Below, in pieces: positions 41,603 to 55,151 of a stretch of 64,000 nucleotides of DNA (position 1 is the first letter of the stretch; each line of letters starts with the position of its first letter). The stretch is from SIG440 sp045532055 (GTDB lineage Bacteria; Bacillota; Clostridia; Monoglobales; Monoglobaceae): the NCBI GenBank assembly GCA_045532055.1, contig JAZSFF010000034.1, forward strand, positions 1 through 64,000. The letters are read 5' to 3'. A program made the translations under genes and the position numbers. The notes below the pieces were generated by a model. It was not told the origin of the DNA, did no database searches, and worked only from the letters and a program-made list of their open reading frames with translations.

Positions 41603-41645
41603 AACGACAGGTGTGGCGAATTTGCCACACCTGTCGCTTTTTGTT
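41603..41645 (+). terminator. Rho-independent terminator after fba
   Basis: A perfect 13-bp stem CGACAGGTGTGGC (41605-41617) with GCCACACCTGTCG (41624-41636), 6-nt loop, then CTTTTTG. Confidence 0.92.
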
Positions 41646-41669
41646 TTTAACTTTTTTTACATAAAACTA

Positions 41670-41698
41670 TTGACAATCAAAGGCTTTGGTGGTATATT
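41670..41698 (+). promoter_or_regulatory. Promoter of the hrcA-dnaK operon
   Basis: TTGACA (41670-41675), 17-nt spacer, TATATT (41693-41698). The CIRCE element starts 12 nt further on, overlapping the transcription start region. Confidence 0.8.
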
Positions 41699-41709
41699 AT
41701 AGAAAGCAG

Positions 41710-41736
41710 TTAGCACTCTTTTATGTTGAGTGCTAA
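41710..41736. promoter_or_regulatory. CIRCE operator (HrcA-binding site)
   Basis: TTAGCACTC (41710-41718), nine bases, GAGTGCTAA (41728-41736) is an exact copy of the CIRCE consensus. It binds the HrcA repressor encoded by the first gene of this operon and is released under heat shock when GroE is titrated away from HrcA. Confidence 0.97.
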
Positions 41737-41787
41737 CAAAAATTTTGGCAAATATCTTTTTTGGATAGAGATTGAGGGGTGAATGCA

Positions 41788-42855
41788 GTGGCTTTGGATG
41801 ACAGAAAACGAATGATACTTCAGGCAATAGTCGAAGATTATATTAATACGGCGGAGCCTGTTGGTTCACGCAGCATCTCCAAAAGACCGGAACTCAACCT
41901 CAGTGCGGCTACAATCCGCAACGAAATGGGTGATTTGGAGGAGATGGGTCTTCTGACACAGCCTCATACTTCTGCCGGCAGAGTGCCGTCTACCTGTGGG
42001 TATAGACTTTATGTGGATTCCCTGATGGAAAAGTATGAGATGACCGCTGCGGAAATTGAGAAGATGACCCAGGCGGCTTCTATGAAAAAGCGAGAGCTTG
42101 AAAAGATTGTCCGTGATGTAGCGGCGGCGTTTTCAGGGATTACCGGGCTTCCGGTGATTGGAATGTTGCCCGGAACAGAGGCAGGGGTTGTAAAAAACAT
42201 CAAAGTTGTCAAAGTTGATGATTTTACCGCCATGCTTATTGTTTCGGATAAATCGGGAATTATTAAAAACCGGCTTTTGAAATTAAGTCAGGATATATCC
42301 GAGGAGTTTGCTCATGAACTTAGTTCCATACTCAATCAGAATTTATCCGGACTGACTATTTCAGAAATAAACATCTCAAACATGATGGAGATTAAAAATG
42401 CCATTGGTCATAATTTTGAAATACTGACATCGGTTATTGAACTGGTTCATGAGGCGGTTTCGGAAATTGACAGCAAACAGATTTTTATTGACGGGTTGTC
42501 AAACATATTCCGGTTTCCGGAATACAGCAGTGTTGACAAGGTCAAAGAACTGTTTGATGTTGTTGAAAACAAGGAGAACCTCAGCCGAATAATTGCAGAG
42601 GCAAACGCCGCCGGCGGCACAAAGGTGCTTATAGGTGATGAGATACCCATTCCGGAACTTAAAAACAACAGTGTTGTGATTTCACCTTACAAGGCGTCTG
42701 ACAAGTTGATGGGACTTCTTGGAGTTCTGGGCCCCGCCAGAATGGATTATTCAAAGGTAATATCCGCACTGGAGTTTTTTACAGCACAGCTTAGCTCAGT
42801 GCTGACCAAAGATTTTGGAACACGACAGATGCTTATAGGAACAGGAGATGAATAA
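41788..42855 (+). CDS. hrcA: Heat-inducible transcription repressor HrcA
   Basis: A 355-residue winged-helix repressor of class I heat-shock genes. The N-terminal DNA-binding part contains RKRMILQAIVEDYINTAEPV, then GSRSISKR and LSAATIRNEMGDLEEMGLL, then QPHTSAGRVPSTCGYRLYVD. The rest has the GAF-like dimerisation region and ends near GLLGVLGPARMDYSKVISAL, the family signature. The GTG at 41788 is chosen over an earlier in-frame GTG because GAGGGG lies 8 nt before it. A CIRCE element and promoter precede it. The grpE start follows within 2 nt of the stop. Confidence 0.95.
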   Translation: MALDDRKRMILQAIVEDYINTAEPVGSRSISKRPELNLSAATIRNEMGDLEEMGLLTQPHTSAGRVPSTCGYRLYVDSLMEKYEMTAAEIEKMTQAASMKKRELEKIVRDVAAAFSGITGLPVIGMLPGTEAGVVKNIKVVKVDDFTAMLIVSDKSGIIKNRLLKLSQDISEEFAHELSSILNQNLSGLTISEINISNMMEIKNAIGHNFEILTSVIELVHEAVSEIDSKQIFIDGLSNIFRFPEYSSVDKVKELFDVVENKENLSRIIAEANAAGGTKVLIGDEIPIPELKNNSVVISPYKASDKLMGLLGVLGPARMDYSKVISALEFFTAQLSSVLTKDFGTRQMLIGTGDE

Positions 42856-42856
42856 A

Positions 42857-43384
42857 ATGGAAAACACAGAGGCAAAGGATAATTTGCAGGAAGAAAAAAT
42901 TGAAGAAACCGTGGCAACAACGGAGGAAGTAGCAGAAGAAAAATCTCCAGAGGAACTTTTGCGTGAAGAAGTTGATGCTCTTAAAGACAAGATGCTTCGT
43001 CATGCGGCGGAATTCGACAATTACAAAAAGCGTACCGCAAAGGAACGTGAAGATCTTTACACAATGGCGGTTTGCGATATGATTGAAAAGCTGCTTCCGG
43101 TTAAGGATAACCTTGAAAGAGCTATTGCGGCGGCTGACAGTCAGGAAGGAACCTTGGCTGATGGCATCAAGATGATAGCGAAACAGCTTGATGAGGTGCT
43201 TGCTGCAATAGGAGTTGAACCTATCTTGGCGGTTGGCGAGGTTTTTAATCCGGACATTCATAATGCGGTGATGCATGAAGAAAATGAGGATTTTGGCGAA
43301 AACACAATTTCAGAAGAGCTGATGCGGGGTTATACCTGCAAGGGCAAAGTGGTAAGATATGCAATGGTGAAAGTTGCTAATTAA
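42857..43384 (+). CDS. grpE: Nucleotide exchange factor GrpE
   Basis: A 175-residue co-chaperone that releases ADP from DnaK. The acidic N-terminal 40 residues are followed by a long coiled coil (about residues 40-90: EVDALKDKMLRHAAEFDNYK, then KRTAKERED). The C-terminal beta-wing holds LLPVKDNLERAI and the signature VGEVFNPDIHNAVM near residue 130. An ATG nine bases upstream lies directly against the AGGAG site, so the ATG at 42857 is preferred. Second gene of the CIRCE operon. Confidence 0.95.
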   Translation: MENTEAKDNLQEEKIEETVATTEEVAEEKSPEELLREEVDALKDKMLRHAAEFDNYKKRTAKEREDLYTMAVCDMIEKLLPVKDNLERAIAAADSQEGTLADGIKMIAKQLDEVLAAIGVEPILAVGEVFNPDIHNAVMHEENEDFGENTISEELMRGYTCKGKVVRYAMVKVAN

Positions 43385-43443
43385 GTTGGTCACATAAGAC
43401 AGACCGATTGAAAATATAAAACAATTTAATTTAAGAAAGGTGA

Positions 43444-45291
<1,848 letters not shown>

Positions 45292-45319
45292 TAAAACTTG
45301 ATTTTAAAACACAAAAGGG

Positions 45320-45349
45320 TTCTTCGGCACACAGAGGTGTGCCGAAGAA
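45320..45349 (+). terminator. Stem-loop between dnaK and dnaJ (weak terminator or processing site)
   Basis: A perfect 13-bp stem TTCTTCGGCACAC (45320-45332) with GTGTGCCGAAGAA (45337-45349) and a 4-nt loop, followed only by TTTGCTTGTT. The poor U-tract suggests partial attenuation or mRNA stabilisation, lowering dnaJ relative to dnaK. Confidence 0.6.
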
Positions 45350-45391
45350 TTTGCTTGTTAAAAATTTATAAACAGACAGTTGGTGACAGGT

Positions 45392-46543
45392 TTGGCAGAG
45401 AAAAGAGATTATTATGAAGTGTTGGGGGTAGACAAGAGCGCCTCGGCAGATGAGATAAAAAAAGCATACAGAAAGCTGGCAAAAAAGTATCACCCTGACC
45501 TTAACCCCGGGGACAAGGCAAAGGTCGCTGAGGAAAAGTTTAAGGAGGCATCAGAGGCATATGAGGTGCTTAGTGATGCGGACAAAAAGCAAAGATATGA
45601 CCAGTTTGGCCATGCAGGGGTTGACCCTCAGGCCGGCGGCGGTTATGGCGGCTATGGGGACTTTGGCGGTTTCGGCGGCGGTTTTGAAGATATTTTCAGC
45701 ACATTTTTTGGCGGCGGTTTTGGCGGTCAGTCGCGGCGCAATCCAAATGCACCCCAGAAGGGTCGTGATTTGAGATATAACATTGATTTGACCTTTGAAC
45801 AGGCATGTTTTGGATGCGAGATTGAGCTTAATGTTAATCGTATGGAAAAGTGTGATACCTGTGGCGGAAACGGTGCAGAACCGGGCACATCCGCTGCAAC
45901 TTGCAGTGTGTGTCACGGAACAGGTCAGGTCACTACAGTTCAAAGGACTGCATTTGGCAACTTCCAGAGTTCAAGGCCCTGTTCAACTTGTGGGGGAACA
46001 GGCAAAGTTATTCCAAATCCCTGTAAAGCTTGCCGTGGTGACGGAATGGTGCGTAAGTCAAGAAAGGTAAAGGTTAAAATACCTGCAGGCATTGACAATG
46101 ATCAGGTAATTTCTGTTGCAGGTCAGGCGGATGCAGGCAAGAACGGCGGACCGAACGGAGACTTGCTTGTTGTAACAAGGGTGAAACGGCACAAGCTGTT
46201 TACCCGTCAGGGATATGACATTTTGTGTGACTTCCCTATAACCTTTGTTGAGGCGGCGTTGGGCGCAGAGGTTCAAGTGCCAACGGTTGACGGCAAGGTT
46301 ACGTACAACATTCCCGAGGGAACCCAGACCGGAACGGTGTTCCGTCTTAAAGGCAAAGGTGTCCCCAAACTCCGTGGCGGCGGTGCCAGAGGCGACCAGT
46401 ATGTTAAAATAAATGTGGAAATCCCCAAGAATTTAAATGACAAACAAAAAGATATTTTAAGGCAGTTTGGTGATACAGTTGAGCCGTCAAAGTATCATGA
46501 CAGAAAGAATTTCTTTGACAAAGTAAAGGATTTTCTTAAATAA
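45392..46543 (+). CDS. dnaJ: Molecular chaperone DnaJ (Hsp40)
   Basis: A 383-residue class A J-protein. The J domain (residues 1-70) contains [20 protein letters not shown] and the essential HPD in [12 protein letters not shown] Gly/Phe-rich linker follows. The zinc-finger region has all four repeats: [24 protein letters not shown] and CKACRGDG. The C-terminal substrate-binding domains end in [16 protein letters not shown]. The TTG at 45392 is taken as start because GGTGA precedes it by 5 nt and it gives the usual (M)[12 protein letters not shown] start. A longer in-frame TTG exists 12 bases upstream. Confidence 0.96.
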   Translation: MAEKRDYYEVLGVDKSASADEIKKAYRKLAKKYHPDLNPGDKAKVAEEKFKEASEAYEVLSDADKKQRYDQFGHAGVDPQAGGGYGGYGDFGGFGGGFEDIFSTFFGGGFGGQSRRNPNAPQKGRDLRYNIDLTFEQACFGCEIELNVNRMEKCDTCGGNGAEPGTSAATCSVCHGTGQVTTVQRTAFGNFQSSRPCSTCGGTGKVIPNPCKACRGDGMVRKSRKVKVKIPAGIDNDQVISVAGQADAGKNGGPNGDLLVVTRVKRHKLFTRQGYDILCDFPITFVEAALGAEVQVPTVDGKVTYNIPEGTQTGTVFRLKGKGVPKLRGGGARGDQYVKINVEIPKNLNDKQKDILRQFGDTVEPSKYHDRKNFFDKVKDFLK

Positions 46544-46553
46544 TAAAATTTCG

Positions 46554-46570
46554 GGGCGGGTTTTCCGCCC
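46554..46570 (+). other. Short GC-rich stem-loop between dnaJ and prmA
   Basis: GGGCGG (46554-46559) and CCGCCC (46565-46570) with a 5-nt loop and no T-run. It is probably an mRNA structure in the operon rather than a terminator. Confidence 0.5.
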
Positions 46571-46592
46571 TGATTGTACATAGGAGTAAATT

Positions 46593-47561
46593 ATGGACTG
46601 GATACAAGCTAAAATTATAACCACCAATGAGGGAATTGAGCCGATTTGCGGTGCTCTTTATGAATTGGGCATAACGGGAATTGAGATAAGTGACAAAGAG
46701 GATTTCAAAGAGTTTTTGGAGAACAACCGCAAGTACTGGGATTATGTGGATGATGAACTTGAAAGGTTGAAGGAGACGGATTCCTGCATCACTCTTTATT
46801 TTTCAAAAGATGATGAAGGCACAGAGCAACTGGCAACAGTAAAAAATGCCATTGCCGACTTGAAAAATCAGGACAAGAATGGAGCATTTGGAAGCCTTAG
46901 CCTTATAGAGGAAGAAATGCGTGACGAGGATTGGTCAGAGAATTGGAAACAGTACTTCAAACCCCTTGAAATCGGCGAAAAGGTGTTGGTAGTCCCTGAA
47001 TGGGAGACCGATGTTCCTGACAGCGACAGAGTGAAGTTTCTTATAAATCCTGGGCTTAGCTTTGGTACGGGTTCCCACGAAAGCACCCGGATGTGCATTG
47101 AAGAGATTGAAAAACATCTCCGAAAAGGTGACAGAGTTTTGGATTTGGGTTGCGGTTCTGGTATTTTGTCTGTAATCGCTTTGCTTCTGGGCGGGGCGGA
47201 GGCTACGGCGGTTGATATCGACCCTATGGCGGTGGAAGTTGCTTATTCCAACCTTAAATTAAACGGACTTAATCAGAATATTTATCATGGTTTTGACGGA
47301 GACATTACAACAGATGTCGTTCTTCGTGAAAAGCTGGCAGAAAAAAAGTATGATATTGTCCTTGCAAACATTGTAGCAGATGTGATAATTGCCCTTTCTG
47401 GATTTGTAAAGGATTTTGTCAAGGATGACGGTGTGTTCATTTGTTCAGGAATTATAATTGAGCGAAAAGATGAAGTGGTCAAATCCTTGGAAAATGCAGG
47501 GTTGAAGATTAAGGAAATCCGTACCATGGGAGAGTGGGCGGCAGTTGTTTGCACATTATAA
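46593..47561 (+). CDS. prmA: Ribosomal protein L11 methyltransferase PrmA
   Basis: A 322-residue SAM-dependent methyltransferase that trimethylates ribosomal protein L11. The N-terminal L11-binding domain (residues 1-110) begins MDWIQAKIITTNEGIEPI. The catalytic domain has the family signature NPGLSFGTGSHESTRMC near residue 152, the SAM-binding VLDLGCGSGILSVIALLLGG near residue 187, and DIVLANIVADVIIAL near residue 255, which contains the NIxA motif. It follows dnaJ by 49 nt, the normal Firmicute order, and ends the heat-shock operon. Confidence 0.95.
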   Translation: MDWIQAKIITTNEGIEPICGALYELGITGIEISDKEDFKEFLENNRKYWDYVDDELERLKETDSCITLYFSKDDEGTEQLATVKNAIADLKNQDKNGAFGSLSLIEEEMRDEDWSENWKQYFKPLEIGEKVLVVPEWETDVPDSDRVKFLINPGLSFGTGSHESTRMCIEEIEKHLRKGDRVLDLGCGSGILSVIALLLGGAEATAVDIDPMAVEVAYSNLKLNGLNQNIYHGFDGDITTDVVLREKLAEKKYDIVLANIVADVIIALSGFVKDFVKDDGVFICSGIIIERKDEVVKSLENAGLKIKEIRTMGEWAAVVCTL

Positions 47562-47571
47562 CATAACAAAT

Positions 47572-47601
47572 AAGAGCCGTGGCTATATAGCCACGGCTCT
47601 T
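47572..47601. terminator. Bidirectional terminator between prmA and rpoC
   Basis: A perfect 30-nt palindrome (stem AAGAGCCGTGGC and complement around TATATA) with A-rich and T-rich flanks serving both convergent transcripts. Confidence 0.88.
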
Positions 47602-47613
47602 TAAATTTGTCTT

Positions 47614-50600
47614 TTAACCAAAGATTATGTCTTCTGAAAAGTCAGTAGCAGGAACAATGTCCACGTTGCTATACTTAGGCGTACCTGTACCTGCAGGAAC
47701 AAGTTTACCGATGATAACGTTTTCCTTAAGACCAACCAACGGGTCAATCTTGCCCTTGATAGCAGCTTCGGTAAGGACTCTTGTTGTTTCCTGGAAGGAT
47801 GCAGCAGAGAGGAACGAATCTGTTGCCAATGCTGCCTTTGTGATACCCATAAGAACTTCTGAGTATTCAGCTTCCTGTTTGCCCTCTGCACGAACGGCAT
47901 TGTTCACGCGTTCAAGCTCATAGCGTTCAACAAGTGAACCTGTGAGGAGGTTGGTGTCGCCTGCGTCTTCAACCTTAACCTTGTGCATCATCTGACGGAC
48001 AATAACCTCGATATGCTTGTCGTTGATATCAACACCCTGGAGACGATATACACGCTGAACTTCCTGAATGAGGTAGTCCTGAACGGCTGTATAGCCCTTG
48101 ATTGCCAGTATATCATGTGGGTTGACTGAACCTTCTGTAAGTTCGTCACCGGCTGCGATTACCTGATCTTCTCTTACTTTGATTCTTGAACCATAAGGAA
48201 TCAGGTAGGTTGCACTGTTGCCGTTTTCGTCGTCAAGAATTGTGATTTCACGTTTTTTCTTGTTTTCTGATATCTTTACGCGACCGCCAATTTCAGCAAT
48301 GATTGCAAGACCCTTAGGCTTTCTTGCTTCAAACAATTCCTCGACACGGGGGAGACCCTGTGTGATATCGTCGCCACCAGCAACACCGCCGGCGTGGAAC
48401 GTACGCATTGTAAGCTGTGTACCAGGTTCACCGATTGACTGTGCAGCAATAATACCAACAGCTTCACCGATGTTTACAGCCTCGCCGTTTGCAAGGTTGT
48501 GTCCGTAACATTTAGCACAAACACCAATCTTAGAGCGGCATTTGAGAACACTGCGGATTTTGATGCTTTCAATTTCTGCTTTTTCGATTGCATCTGCCAT
48601 ATCAGGTGAAATCATTTGATTCTTAGCACAGATAACCTCTCCCGTTGCAGGGTTTACAACGTCTTCGCAAACAACTCTGCCTATCAGACGGTCTTTCAGC
48701 TTCTCAATGATTTCGTTGCCGTCTTTGATGTCTGAAACAATGATACCATCATCTGTTCCACAATCGTCTTCACGGATAATAACGTCCTGAGAAACGTCAA
48801 CCAGACGACGTGTGAGGTAACCTGAGTCGGCTGTTCTCAGCGCTGTATCTGTAAGACCTTTACGAGCACCGTGGGTTGAAATGAAGTATTCAAGAACGGT
48901 AAGGCCTTCACGGAAGTTAGCCTTGATAGGAATTTCGATTGTACGACCGGTGGTGTCCGCCATAAGACCACGCATTGCAGCCAGCTGACGAATCTGGTTT
49001 ACGCTACCACGGGCACCGGAGTTTGCCATCATGAAGATAGGATTGAGCTCGTCAAGGCTCTTCATAAGAGCGTCTGTAACCTTATTTGAAGTCTCGGACC
49101 AGATTTGAATAACCTTTTCATAACGTTCTTCATCTGTAAGAAGACCTCTTAAGTATTTCTTTGTAACTTTTTCGATTTCTTCCTCGGCTTCAGCGAGGTA
49201 AACTTTCTTTTCTTCAGGAATTTCCATATCGGAAACGCCAACGGTGATAGCGCCACGGGTTGAATACTTAAAGCCCATTGCTTTTACGTCGTCAAGAAGT
49301 GTAGCTGTCTCTGTGATGCCGTGGATTTTGATGCTGCGGTCAATAATCTGACCAAGCTTTTTCTTGTCAACACGGAATGCAACCTCAAGAGCCAGTGCGT
49401 TTTCAGGGTTGGTTCTGTCAACAAAACCAAGGTCCTGAGGAATCTTCTCGTTGAAGATAAGACGGCCAACTGTGGCATCAATGATGCCTGTAACCTTTTC
49501 ACCGTTAATTTCCCTTGTGATGCGAACTTTGATTGGGGCATGGAGGCCAACAGCACCGTTTGCATAAGCCAAGGTTGCCTCGTCTTCTGAACCGAAGACT
49601 TTGCCTGCACCATATTCGTCATCTATCTGGATTGTCAGGTAGTAGCTACCCAGAACCATATCCTGTGTAGGAACAGTTACGGGATTACCATCCTGAGGCT
49701 TGAGCAGGTTGTTTGCAGAGAGCATAAGGAATCTTGCCTCTGCCTGAGCCTCTGCAGACAAGGGAAGGTGAACCGCCATCTGGTCACCGTCAAAGTCCGC
49801 GTTGAAGGCTGTACATACAAGGGGATGGAGCTTAAGAGCTTTGCCCTCAACCAGAACAGGTTCAAACGCCTGGATACCCAGTCTGTGGAGTGTAGGTGCA
49901 CGGTTGAGGAGAACGGGATGCTCTGAAATTACGCTTTCAAGCACGTCCCAAACCTCGGGGCGAACACGCTCTACCATACGTTTTGCTGATTTGATGTTGT
50001 GTGCCAGCCCGTCATTAACCAATTTTTTCATTACAAAAGGTTTGAAAAGTTCCAAAGCCATCTTTTTGGGGAGACCGCACTGGTAAATTTTCAGTTCGGG
50101 ACCAACAACGATAACAGAACGTCCGGAATAGTCAACACGCTTACCCAAAAGGTTCTGACGGAAACGGCCCTGCTTACCTTTCAGCATATCTGAAAGTGAC
50201 TTGAGAGGACGGTTGCCGGGGCCTGTAACAGGGCGACCACGTCTGCCATTGTCTATCAGGGCGTCAACTGCTTCCTGAAGCATTCTTTTTTCGTTTCTTA
50301 CGATAATCTCAGGAGCTCCAAGGTCAAGGAGTCTCTTGAGGCGGTTGTTTCTGTTTATAACACGACGATATAAGTCGTTGAGGTCGGATGTTGCAAATCT
50401 GCCGCCGTCAAGCTGAACCATAGGTCTGATTTCCGGAGGAATAACCGGAATAACAGGCATAATCATCCATTCAGGTTTGTTACCCGATTGACGGAATGAG
50501 TCAACAACTTCCAGTCTTCTTACTGTTCTTATCTTTTTCTGACCCTTTGCACCTTCAAGGTCAGCTTTGAGTTCCTGATAAAGTGCTTCAAGGTCGATTG

Positions 50601-51144
50601 CCTGGAGCATTTCAAGAACAGCCTCAGCACCCATACCTGCCTTGAATGCGTTTGCACCGTATTTTTCGCATTCTTCGCGGTACTCTTTCTCGCTGAGTAT
50701 CTGATTTTTCATAAGACCGGTTTTGCCCGGGTCAATAACAACGTATGCTGCAAAGTACAGAACTTTTTCAAGGAGACGGGGTGACATATCAAGGATAAGA
50801 CCCATACGGCTGGGGATACCCTTGAAGTACCAGATGTGAGATACGGGAACAGCAAGTTCAATGTGGCCCATTCTCTCACGGCGTACCTTTGAACGTGTAA
50901 CTTCAACGCCGCAACGGTCGCAGACTACACCTTTATAACGAACACGTTTATATTTTCCGCAGTTACATTCCCAGTCCTTTTGGGGACCAAAAATTCTCTC
51001 GCAGAAAAGGCCGTCTTTCTCGGGTTTTAAGGTTCTGTAATTTATTGTTTCGGGTTTCTTAACCTCGCCTCGTGACCATTCTCTGATCTTTTCGGGTGAA
51101 GCAAGTCCTATTTGAATAGCATCAAAATTTTGATATTCGCACAT
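47614..51144 (-). CDS. rpoC: DNA-directed RNA polymerase subunit beta'
   Basis: An 1176-residue catalytic subunit. The N-terminal zinc site reads [20 protein letters not shown] near residue 60. The active-site Mg2+ loop [20 protein letters not shown] is near residue 450. The second zinc cluster is [13 protein letters not shown] near residue 880, followed by [20 protein letters not shown]. The length is close to that of clostridial beta' subunits; no large lineage insertion is obvious. It is separated from rpoB by 100 nt holding a hairpin but no clear terminator. Confidence 0.99.
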   Translation of the reverse strand: MCEYQNFDAIQIGLASPEKIREWSRGEVKKPETINYRTLKPEKDGLFCERIFGPQKDWECNCGKYKRVRYKGVVCDRCGVEVTRSKVRRERMGHIELAVPVSHIWYFKGIPSRMGLILDMSPRLLEKVLYFAAYVVIDPGKTGLMKNQILSEKEYREECEKYGANAFKAGMGAEAVLEMLQAIDLEALYQELKADLEGAKGQKKIRTVRRLEVVDSFRQSGNKPEWMIMPVIPVIPPEIRPMVQLDGGRFATSDLNDLYRRVINRNNRLKRLLDLGAPEIIVRNEKRMLQEAVDALIDNGRRGRPVTGPGNRPLKSLSDMLKGKQGRFRQNLLGKRVDYSGRSVIVVGPELKIYQCGLPKKMALELFKPFVMKKLVNDGLAHNIKSAKRMVERVRPEVWDVLESVISEHPVLLNRAPTLHRLGIQAFEPVLVEGKALKLHPLVCTAFNADFDGDQMAVHLPLSAEAQAEARFLMLSANNLLKPQDGNPVTVPTQDMVLGSYYLTIQIDDEYGAGKVFGSEDEATLAYANGAVGLHAPIKVRITREINGEKVTGIIDATVGRLIFNEKIPQDLGFVDRTNPENALALEVAFRVDKKKLGQIIDRSIKIHGITETATLLDDVKAMGFKYSTRGAITVGVSDMEIPEEKKVYLAEAEEEIEKVTKKYLRGLLTDEERYEKVIQIWSETSNKVTDALMKSLDELNPIFMMANSGARGSVNQIRQLAAMRGLMADTTGRTIEIPIKANFREGLTVLEYFISTHGARKGLTDTALRTADSGYLTRRLVDVSQDVIIREDDCGTDDGIIVSDIKDGNEIIEKLKDRLIGRVVCEDVVNPATGEVICAKNQMISPDMADAIEKAEIESIKIRSVLKCRSKIGVCAKCYGHNLANGEAVNIGEAVGIIAAQSIGEPGTQLTMRTFHAGGVAGGDDITQGLPRVEELFEARKPKGLAIIAEIGGRVKISENKKKREITILDDENGNSATYLIPYGSRIKVREDQVIAAGDELTEGSVNPHDILAIKGYTAVQDYLIQEVQRVYRLQGVDINDKHIEVIVRQMMHKVKVEDAGDTNLLTGSLVERYELERVNNAVRAEGKQEAEYSEVLMGITKAALATDSFLSAASFQETTRVLTEAAIKGKIDPLVGLKENVIIGKLVPAGTGTPKYSNVDIVPATDFSEDIIFG

Positions 51145-51182
51145 ACAATATCACTCGACTTTCTGCTCACAAGATTCAAGCT

Positions 51183-51218
51183 CCCCCGGTCTCCGCTATG
51201 AGCGGCGGAGGTTGGGGG
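51183..51218 (-). other. GC-rich hairpin in the rpoB-rpoC spacer
   Basis: CCCCC/GGGGG (51183-51187 with 51214-51218) encloses CTCCGC/GCGGAG (51191-51196 with 51205-51210). No T-run follows on the minus strand, so it looks like an mRNA processing, stability or attenuation structure in the operon. Confidence 0.55.
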
Positions 51219-51244
51219 TATTGTTTAACTTAAATGAATAATCC

Positions 51245-54200
51245 TTAAAAATCCGTATCGTCGTCTGCATCCATCTGGTCATCATCCAACATATCTGCAA
51301 CGCCGATGTCAAAAGAATCGTCAGACATATCTTCGTCGTCGGTTGTGTCTTCAAACTCGTAGAACAACTCGTGGTCAAGAAGGTCTGAATCAGAATTTTC
51401 CTCAGATCCCTGTGCGGGTGGTACATTTTCGGGAGCATCTTCTGCCCTGTCAATGTTTACCGGCAAATCATCCGGATCGTCGTCGATACATTCTTTAAGG
51501 ATTACCTCATTGCCGTCAGAGTCAAGAACCTTAACGTCAAGAGCCAAACTCTGGAGTTCCTTAATGAGAACCTTGAATGATTCAGGAACGCCGGGCTTGG
51601 GAATGTTTTCGCCTTTAACGATTGCCTCATAGGTCTTTACACGTCCTACGATATCGTCGGACTTAACTGTAAGAATTTCCTGAAGTGTGTAAGCTGCACC
51701 ATATGCTTCCAGTGCCCAAACTTCCATTTCACCGAATCTCTGTCCACCGAACTGAGCTTTACCACCAAGGGGTTGCTGAGTAACCAGTGAGTAAGGACCG
51801 GTTGAACGGGCATGAATCTTGTCATCAACCAGATGGGCAAGCTTCAACATATGCATGTAACCAACAGTTACGCGGTTGTCAAAGGGTTCGCCGGTACGTC
51901 CGTCATAAAGAACGGTCTTACCGTCGCGTTCGTAGCCAGCTTGCTCAAGAGCATCCATGATATCTTCTTCGTTTGCACCGTCAAATACGGGGGTTGCAAC
52001 CTTCCAGCCAAGGGCTTTTGCCGCATAACCAAGGTGAACCTCAAGAACCTGGCCGATGTTCATACGAGAAGGAACGCCCAGTGGGTTGAGAACAATCTGG
52101 AGGGGTGTTCCGTCGGGGAGGAAGGGCATGTCTTCTTCAGGAAGAATTCTTGAAATAACACCCTTGTTACCATGACGGCCCGCCATCTTGTCACCAACAG
52201 AGATTTTTCTCTTCTGTGCAATATAGCAACGAACTATCTGTGTAACACCCGGAGGCAGCTCATCGCTGTTTTCGCGGGTAAATACTTTTACGTCAACAAT
52301 TATACCATATTCACCGTGGGGTACACGGAGTGATGTGTCACGAACTTCACGGGCTTTCTCGCCAAAGATTGCACGGAGGAGTCTTTCCTCGGCTGACAAT
52401 TCGGTTTCGCCCTTTGGTGTAACCTTACCAACCAGAATATCGCCGCTTGAAACCTCAGCACCGATACGGATGATACCGCGTTCGTCCAAATCTCTGAGAG
52501 CGTCTTCGCCCACGTTGGGGATATCACGGGTAATTTCTTCGGGACCAAGTTTTGTATCACGGGACTCAATCTCATATTCTTCGATATGGATTGAAGTGAG
52601 GACATCGTCTCTTACAAGCTGTTCGCTGATGAGCATAGCATCCTCGTAGTTGTAACCTTCCCAGGTCATGAAACCGATGAGGATGTTGCGGCCAAGACCG
52701 ATTTCACCGTTTTTGGTGGAAGGTCCGTCAGCAATTATATCGCCTTCTTCAACACGCTCACCGGCAGAAACGATAGGTCTCTGGTTGATGCACATGCCCT
52801 GGTTTGAACGTGTGAACTTGATAAGCTTATATGTGTCTGTTTCACCCTCGTCGGAAAGGATTTCAATCTGACGGGCTGAAACTTTAGAAACTGTTCCGCT
52901 GCGTTTTGCAAGGATACAAACGCCGGAGTCTCTTGCTGTTTTATACTCCATGCCTGTGCCGATGATTGGTGATTCGGGACAGAGGAGGGGAACTGCCTGA
53001 CGCTGCATGTTTGAACCCATGAGGGCACGGTTAGCGTCGTCGTTTTCAAGGAATGGTATCATTGCTGTTGCGATTGATGTTACCTGACGGGGAGAAACGT
53101 CCATGTAGTCAACACGGCATTTGCCCGGTTCGGCAGTTATTTCAAGGAACTGGTCCTTGTATCTTGTAACAACTTTCTTTGCAATGAACTTGCCGTTTTC
53201 GTCCAGAGGCTCGTTTGCCTGAGCAATGTAGAACCCGTCCTCTGTATCAGCTGTCATATATTCAACTTCGTCGGTTACGCAGCCGGTTTCCTTGTCAACC
53301 TTGCGGTAAGGAGCCTCAATAAAGCCATACTCATTTACCTTTGCAAAGCCTGAAAGGGAGTTGATAAGACCGATGTTAGGACCTTCAGGTGTCTCGATGG
53401 GACACATACGTCCATAGTGTGAATGGTGAACGTCACGAACTTCAAAGCCTGCTCTTTCACGTGAGAGACCACCAGGACCCAGGGCAGAAAGTCTTCTTTT
53501 GTGAGTAAGCTCGCCAAGGGGGTTGATCTGGTCCATAAACTGTGAGAGCTGCGAAGAACCAAAGAATTCTTTCACTGCAGAAGTTACGGGACGAATGTTT
53601 ATAAGTGTCTGAGGTGTAACCACATCAAGGTCCTGTGTGGACATTCTTTCGCGGACAACTCGTTCCATTCTTGAAAGACCGATTCTGAACTGGTTCTGGA
53701 GGAGTTCGCCGACACTGCGAAGACGACGGTTGCCAAGATGGTCAATGTCATCAACTGTGCCCACACCCGCAGCCAGGTTGCCTATATAAGAAATGGAAGC
53801 AATAATATCGTCAGTAATAATATGCTTGGGGATAAGTTCGTCACGGCGTTCACGAAGAGCGTTTTTGAATTCGTCTGAATCAACATCGGGGAATTCATCC
53901 ATAATCTCTTTCAAAATGCTGTAACGGACATTTTCGTTTATTTCATAATCTCTGGGATTATAATCAACAAAGTCACGGAGGTCAACCATGCCGTTGGAAA
54001 TAACACGGGTTGTGTGCTCGTCGTCAACTTTGATGGTGATTGCGTTGATATTGGCTTTTTCCAAAGCACGTGCCATCTCTGCAGTGATGGTTTCGCCTGC
54101 TGAAACGATAAGCTCACCGGTTTCTTTGTCAACCAGGTTTTCAGCAGAAACTCTGCCTACCACACGGGCAGCCATGCGCAATTTCTTATTGAATTTGTAA

Positions 54201-55012
54201 CGGCCAACACGAGCCAAATCATATCTCTTGGGGTCAAAGAAGAGGTTGGTGATAAGAGACTTTGCACTCTCTACTGTGGGGGGTTCGCCCGGACGCAGCT
54301 TGCGATAAATCTCCAGAAGACCTTCTTCAACTGTTTTGCATGTATCTTTCTCCATGGTGCGCATGATACGCTCGTCCTCGCCAAAGAGCTCCATGATTTC
54401 GGCGTCTGTGCCAAAGCCAAGAGCACGGATGAGAACGGTTATGGGAGTCTTTCTCATTTTATCGATTTTTACGTGGAAAAGGTCGTTGCTGTCGGTTTCG
54501 TACTCAAGCCATGCACCACGATTGGGGATAACCTGAGAGGAGAACAGCTTTTTGCCGATTTTGTCAAACTTCTCGGCAAAGTACACCGATGGTGCGCGGA
54601 CAAGCTGACTGACGATAACACGCTCAGCACCGTTTATGATGAATGTACCTGATGGAGTCATAATGGGGAAATCACCCATAAAGATTTCCTGTTCCTTGAC
54701 TTCGCCAGTCTCTTTGTTGATAAGACGTACCTTGACCCTGAGGGGTGCCGCATATGTAGCGTCACGCTCTTTGCATTCCTCAATGTCGTATTTGGGGTTC
54801 ATATCTATTCTGTAATCAACAAATTCCAGAATGAGATTGCCGGCGTAGTCTGTAATAGGTGACACATCGTGGAAAACCTCTTTCAAACCTTCGGTTAAAA
54901 ACCAGTCGTAGGAATTTTTCTGGATTTCGATAAGATTGGGCATGTCAATAACTTCCCTTATCTTACCGTAGCTCATTCGGGTATTTCTGCCAAGTTTCAC
55001 CGGATGTACCAT
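51245..55012 (-). CDS. rpoB: DNA-directed RNA polymerase subunit beta
   Basis: A 1255-residue beta subunit. The rifampicin region is recognisable near residue 480: [20 protein letters not shown], then [19 protein letters not shown]. The sequence continues with [17 protein letters not shown]. Active-site elements further on are [12 protein letters not shown] and [40 protein letters not shown] is near residue 1120. By eye the rifampicin pocket is that of a sensitive enzyme (Asp, His, Arg and Ser in usual places). The C terminus has an acidic extension rich in Asp/Glu (last 80 residues), variable among clostridia. GAGGTGAT precedes the ATG. Confidence 0.99.
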   Translation of the reverse strand: MVHPVKLGRNTRMSYGKIREVIDMPNLIEIQKNSYDWFLTEGLKEVFHDVSPITDYAGNLILEFVDYRIDMNPKYDIEECKERDATYAAPLRVKVRLINKETGEVKEQEIFMGDFPIMTPSGTFIINGAERVIVSQLVRAPSVYFAEKFDKIGKKLFSSQVIPNRGAWLEYETDSNDLFHVKIDKMRKTPITVLIRALGFGTDAEIMELFGEDERIMRTMEKDTCKTVEEGLLEIYRKLRPGEPPTVESAKSLITNLFFDPKRYDLARVGRYKFNKKLRMAARVVGRVSAENLVDKETGELIVSAGETITAEMARALEKANINAITIKVDDEHTTRVISNGMVDLRDFVDYNPRDYEINENVRYSILKEIMDEFPDVDSDEFKNALRERRDELIPKHIITDDIIASISYIGNLAAGVGTVDDIDHLGNRRLRSVGELLQNQFRIGLSRMERVVRERMSTQDLDVVTPQTLINIRPVTSAVKEFFGSSQLSQFMDQINPLGELTHKRRLSALGPGGLSRERAGFEVRDVHHSHYGRMCPIETPEGPNIGLINSLSGFAKVNEYGFIEAPYRKVDKETGCVTDEVEYMTADTEDGFYIAQANEPLDENGKFIAKKVVTRYKDQFLEITAEPGKCRVDYMDVSPRQVTSIATAMIPFLENDDANRALMGSNMQRQAVPLLCPESPIIGTGMEYKTARDSGVCILAKRSGTVSKVSARQIEILSDEGETDTYKLIKFTRSNQGMCINQRPIVSAGERVEEGDIIADGPSTKNGEIGLGRNILIGFMTWEGYNYEDAMLISEQLVRDDVLTSIHIEEYEIESRDTKLGPEEITRDIPNVGEDALRDLDERGIIRIGAEVSSGDILVGKVTPKGETELSAEERLLRAIFGEKAREVRDTSLRVPHGEYGIIVDVKVFTRENSDELPPGVTQIVRCYIAQKRKISVGDKMAGRHGNKGVISRILPEEDMPFLPDGTPLQIVLNPLGVPSRMNIGQVLEVHLGYAAKALGWKVATPVFDGANEEDIMDALEQAGYERDGKTVLYDGRTGEPFDNRVTVGYMHMLKLAHLVDDKIHARSTGPYSLVTQQPLGGKAQFGGQRFGEMEVWALEAYGAAYTLQEILTVKSDDIVGRVKTYEAIVKGENIPKPGVPESFKVLIKELQSLALDVKVLDSDGNEVILKECIDDDPDDLPVNIDRAEDAPENVPPAQGSEENSDSDLLDHELFYEFEDTTDDEDMSDDSFDIGVADMLDDDQMDADDDTDF

Positions 55013-55151
55013 AAATAATCACCTCTTCGTAATATTTGCGTTGACGGCAAAACGCCAACCGCATTGTATATATAACACCTATAGCAGCACAATATATTGT
55101 ATTAATTTTTACAAATTGGAAAAAATTTCACAAAAATATTTTAAACAGCTA

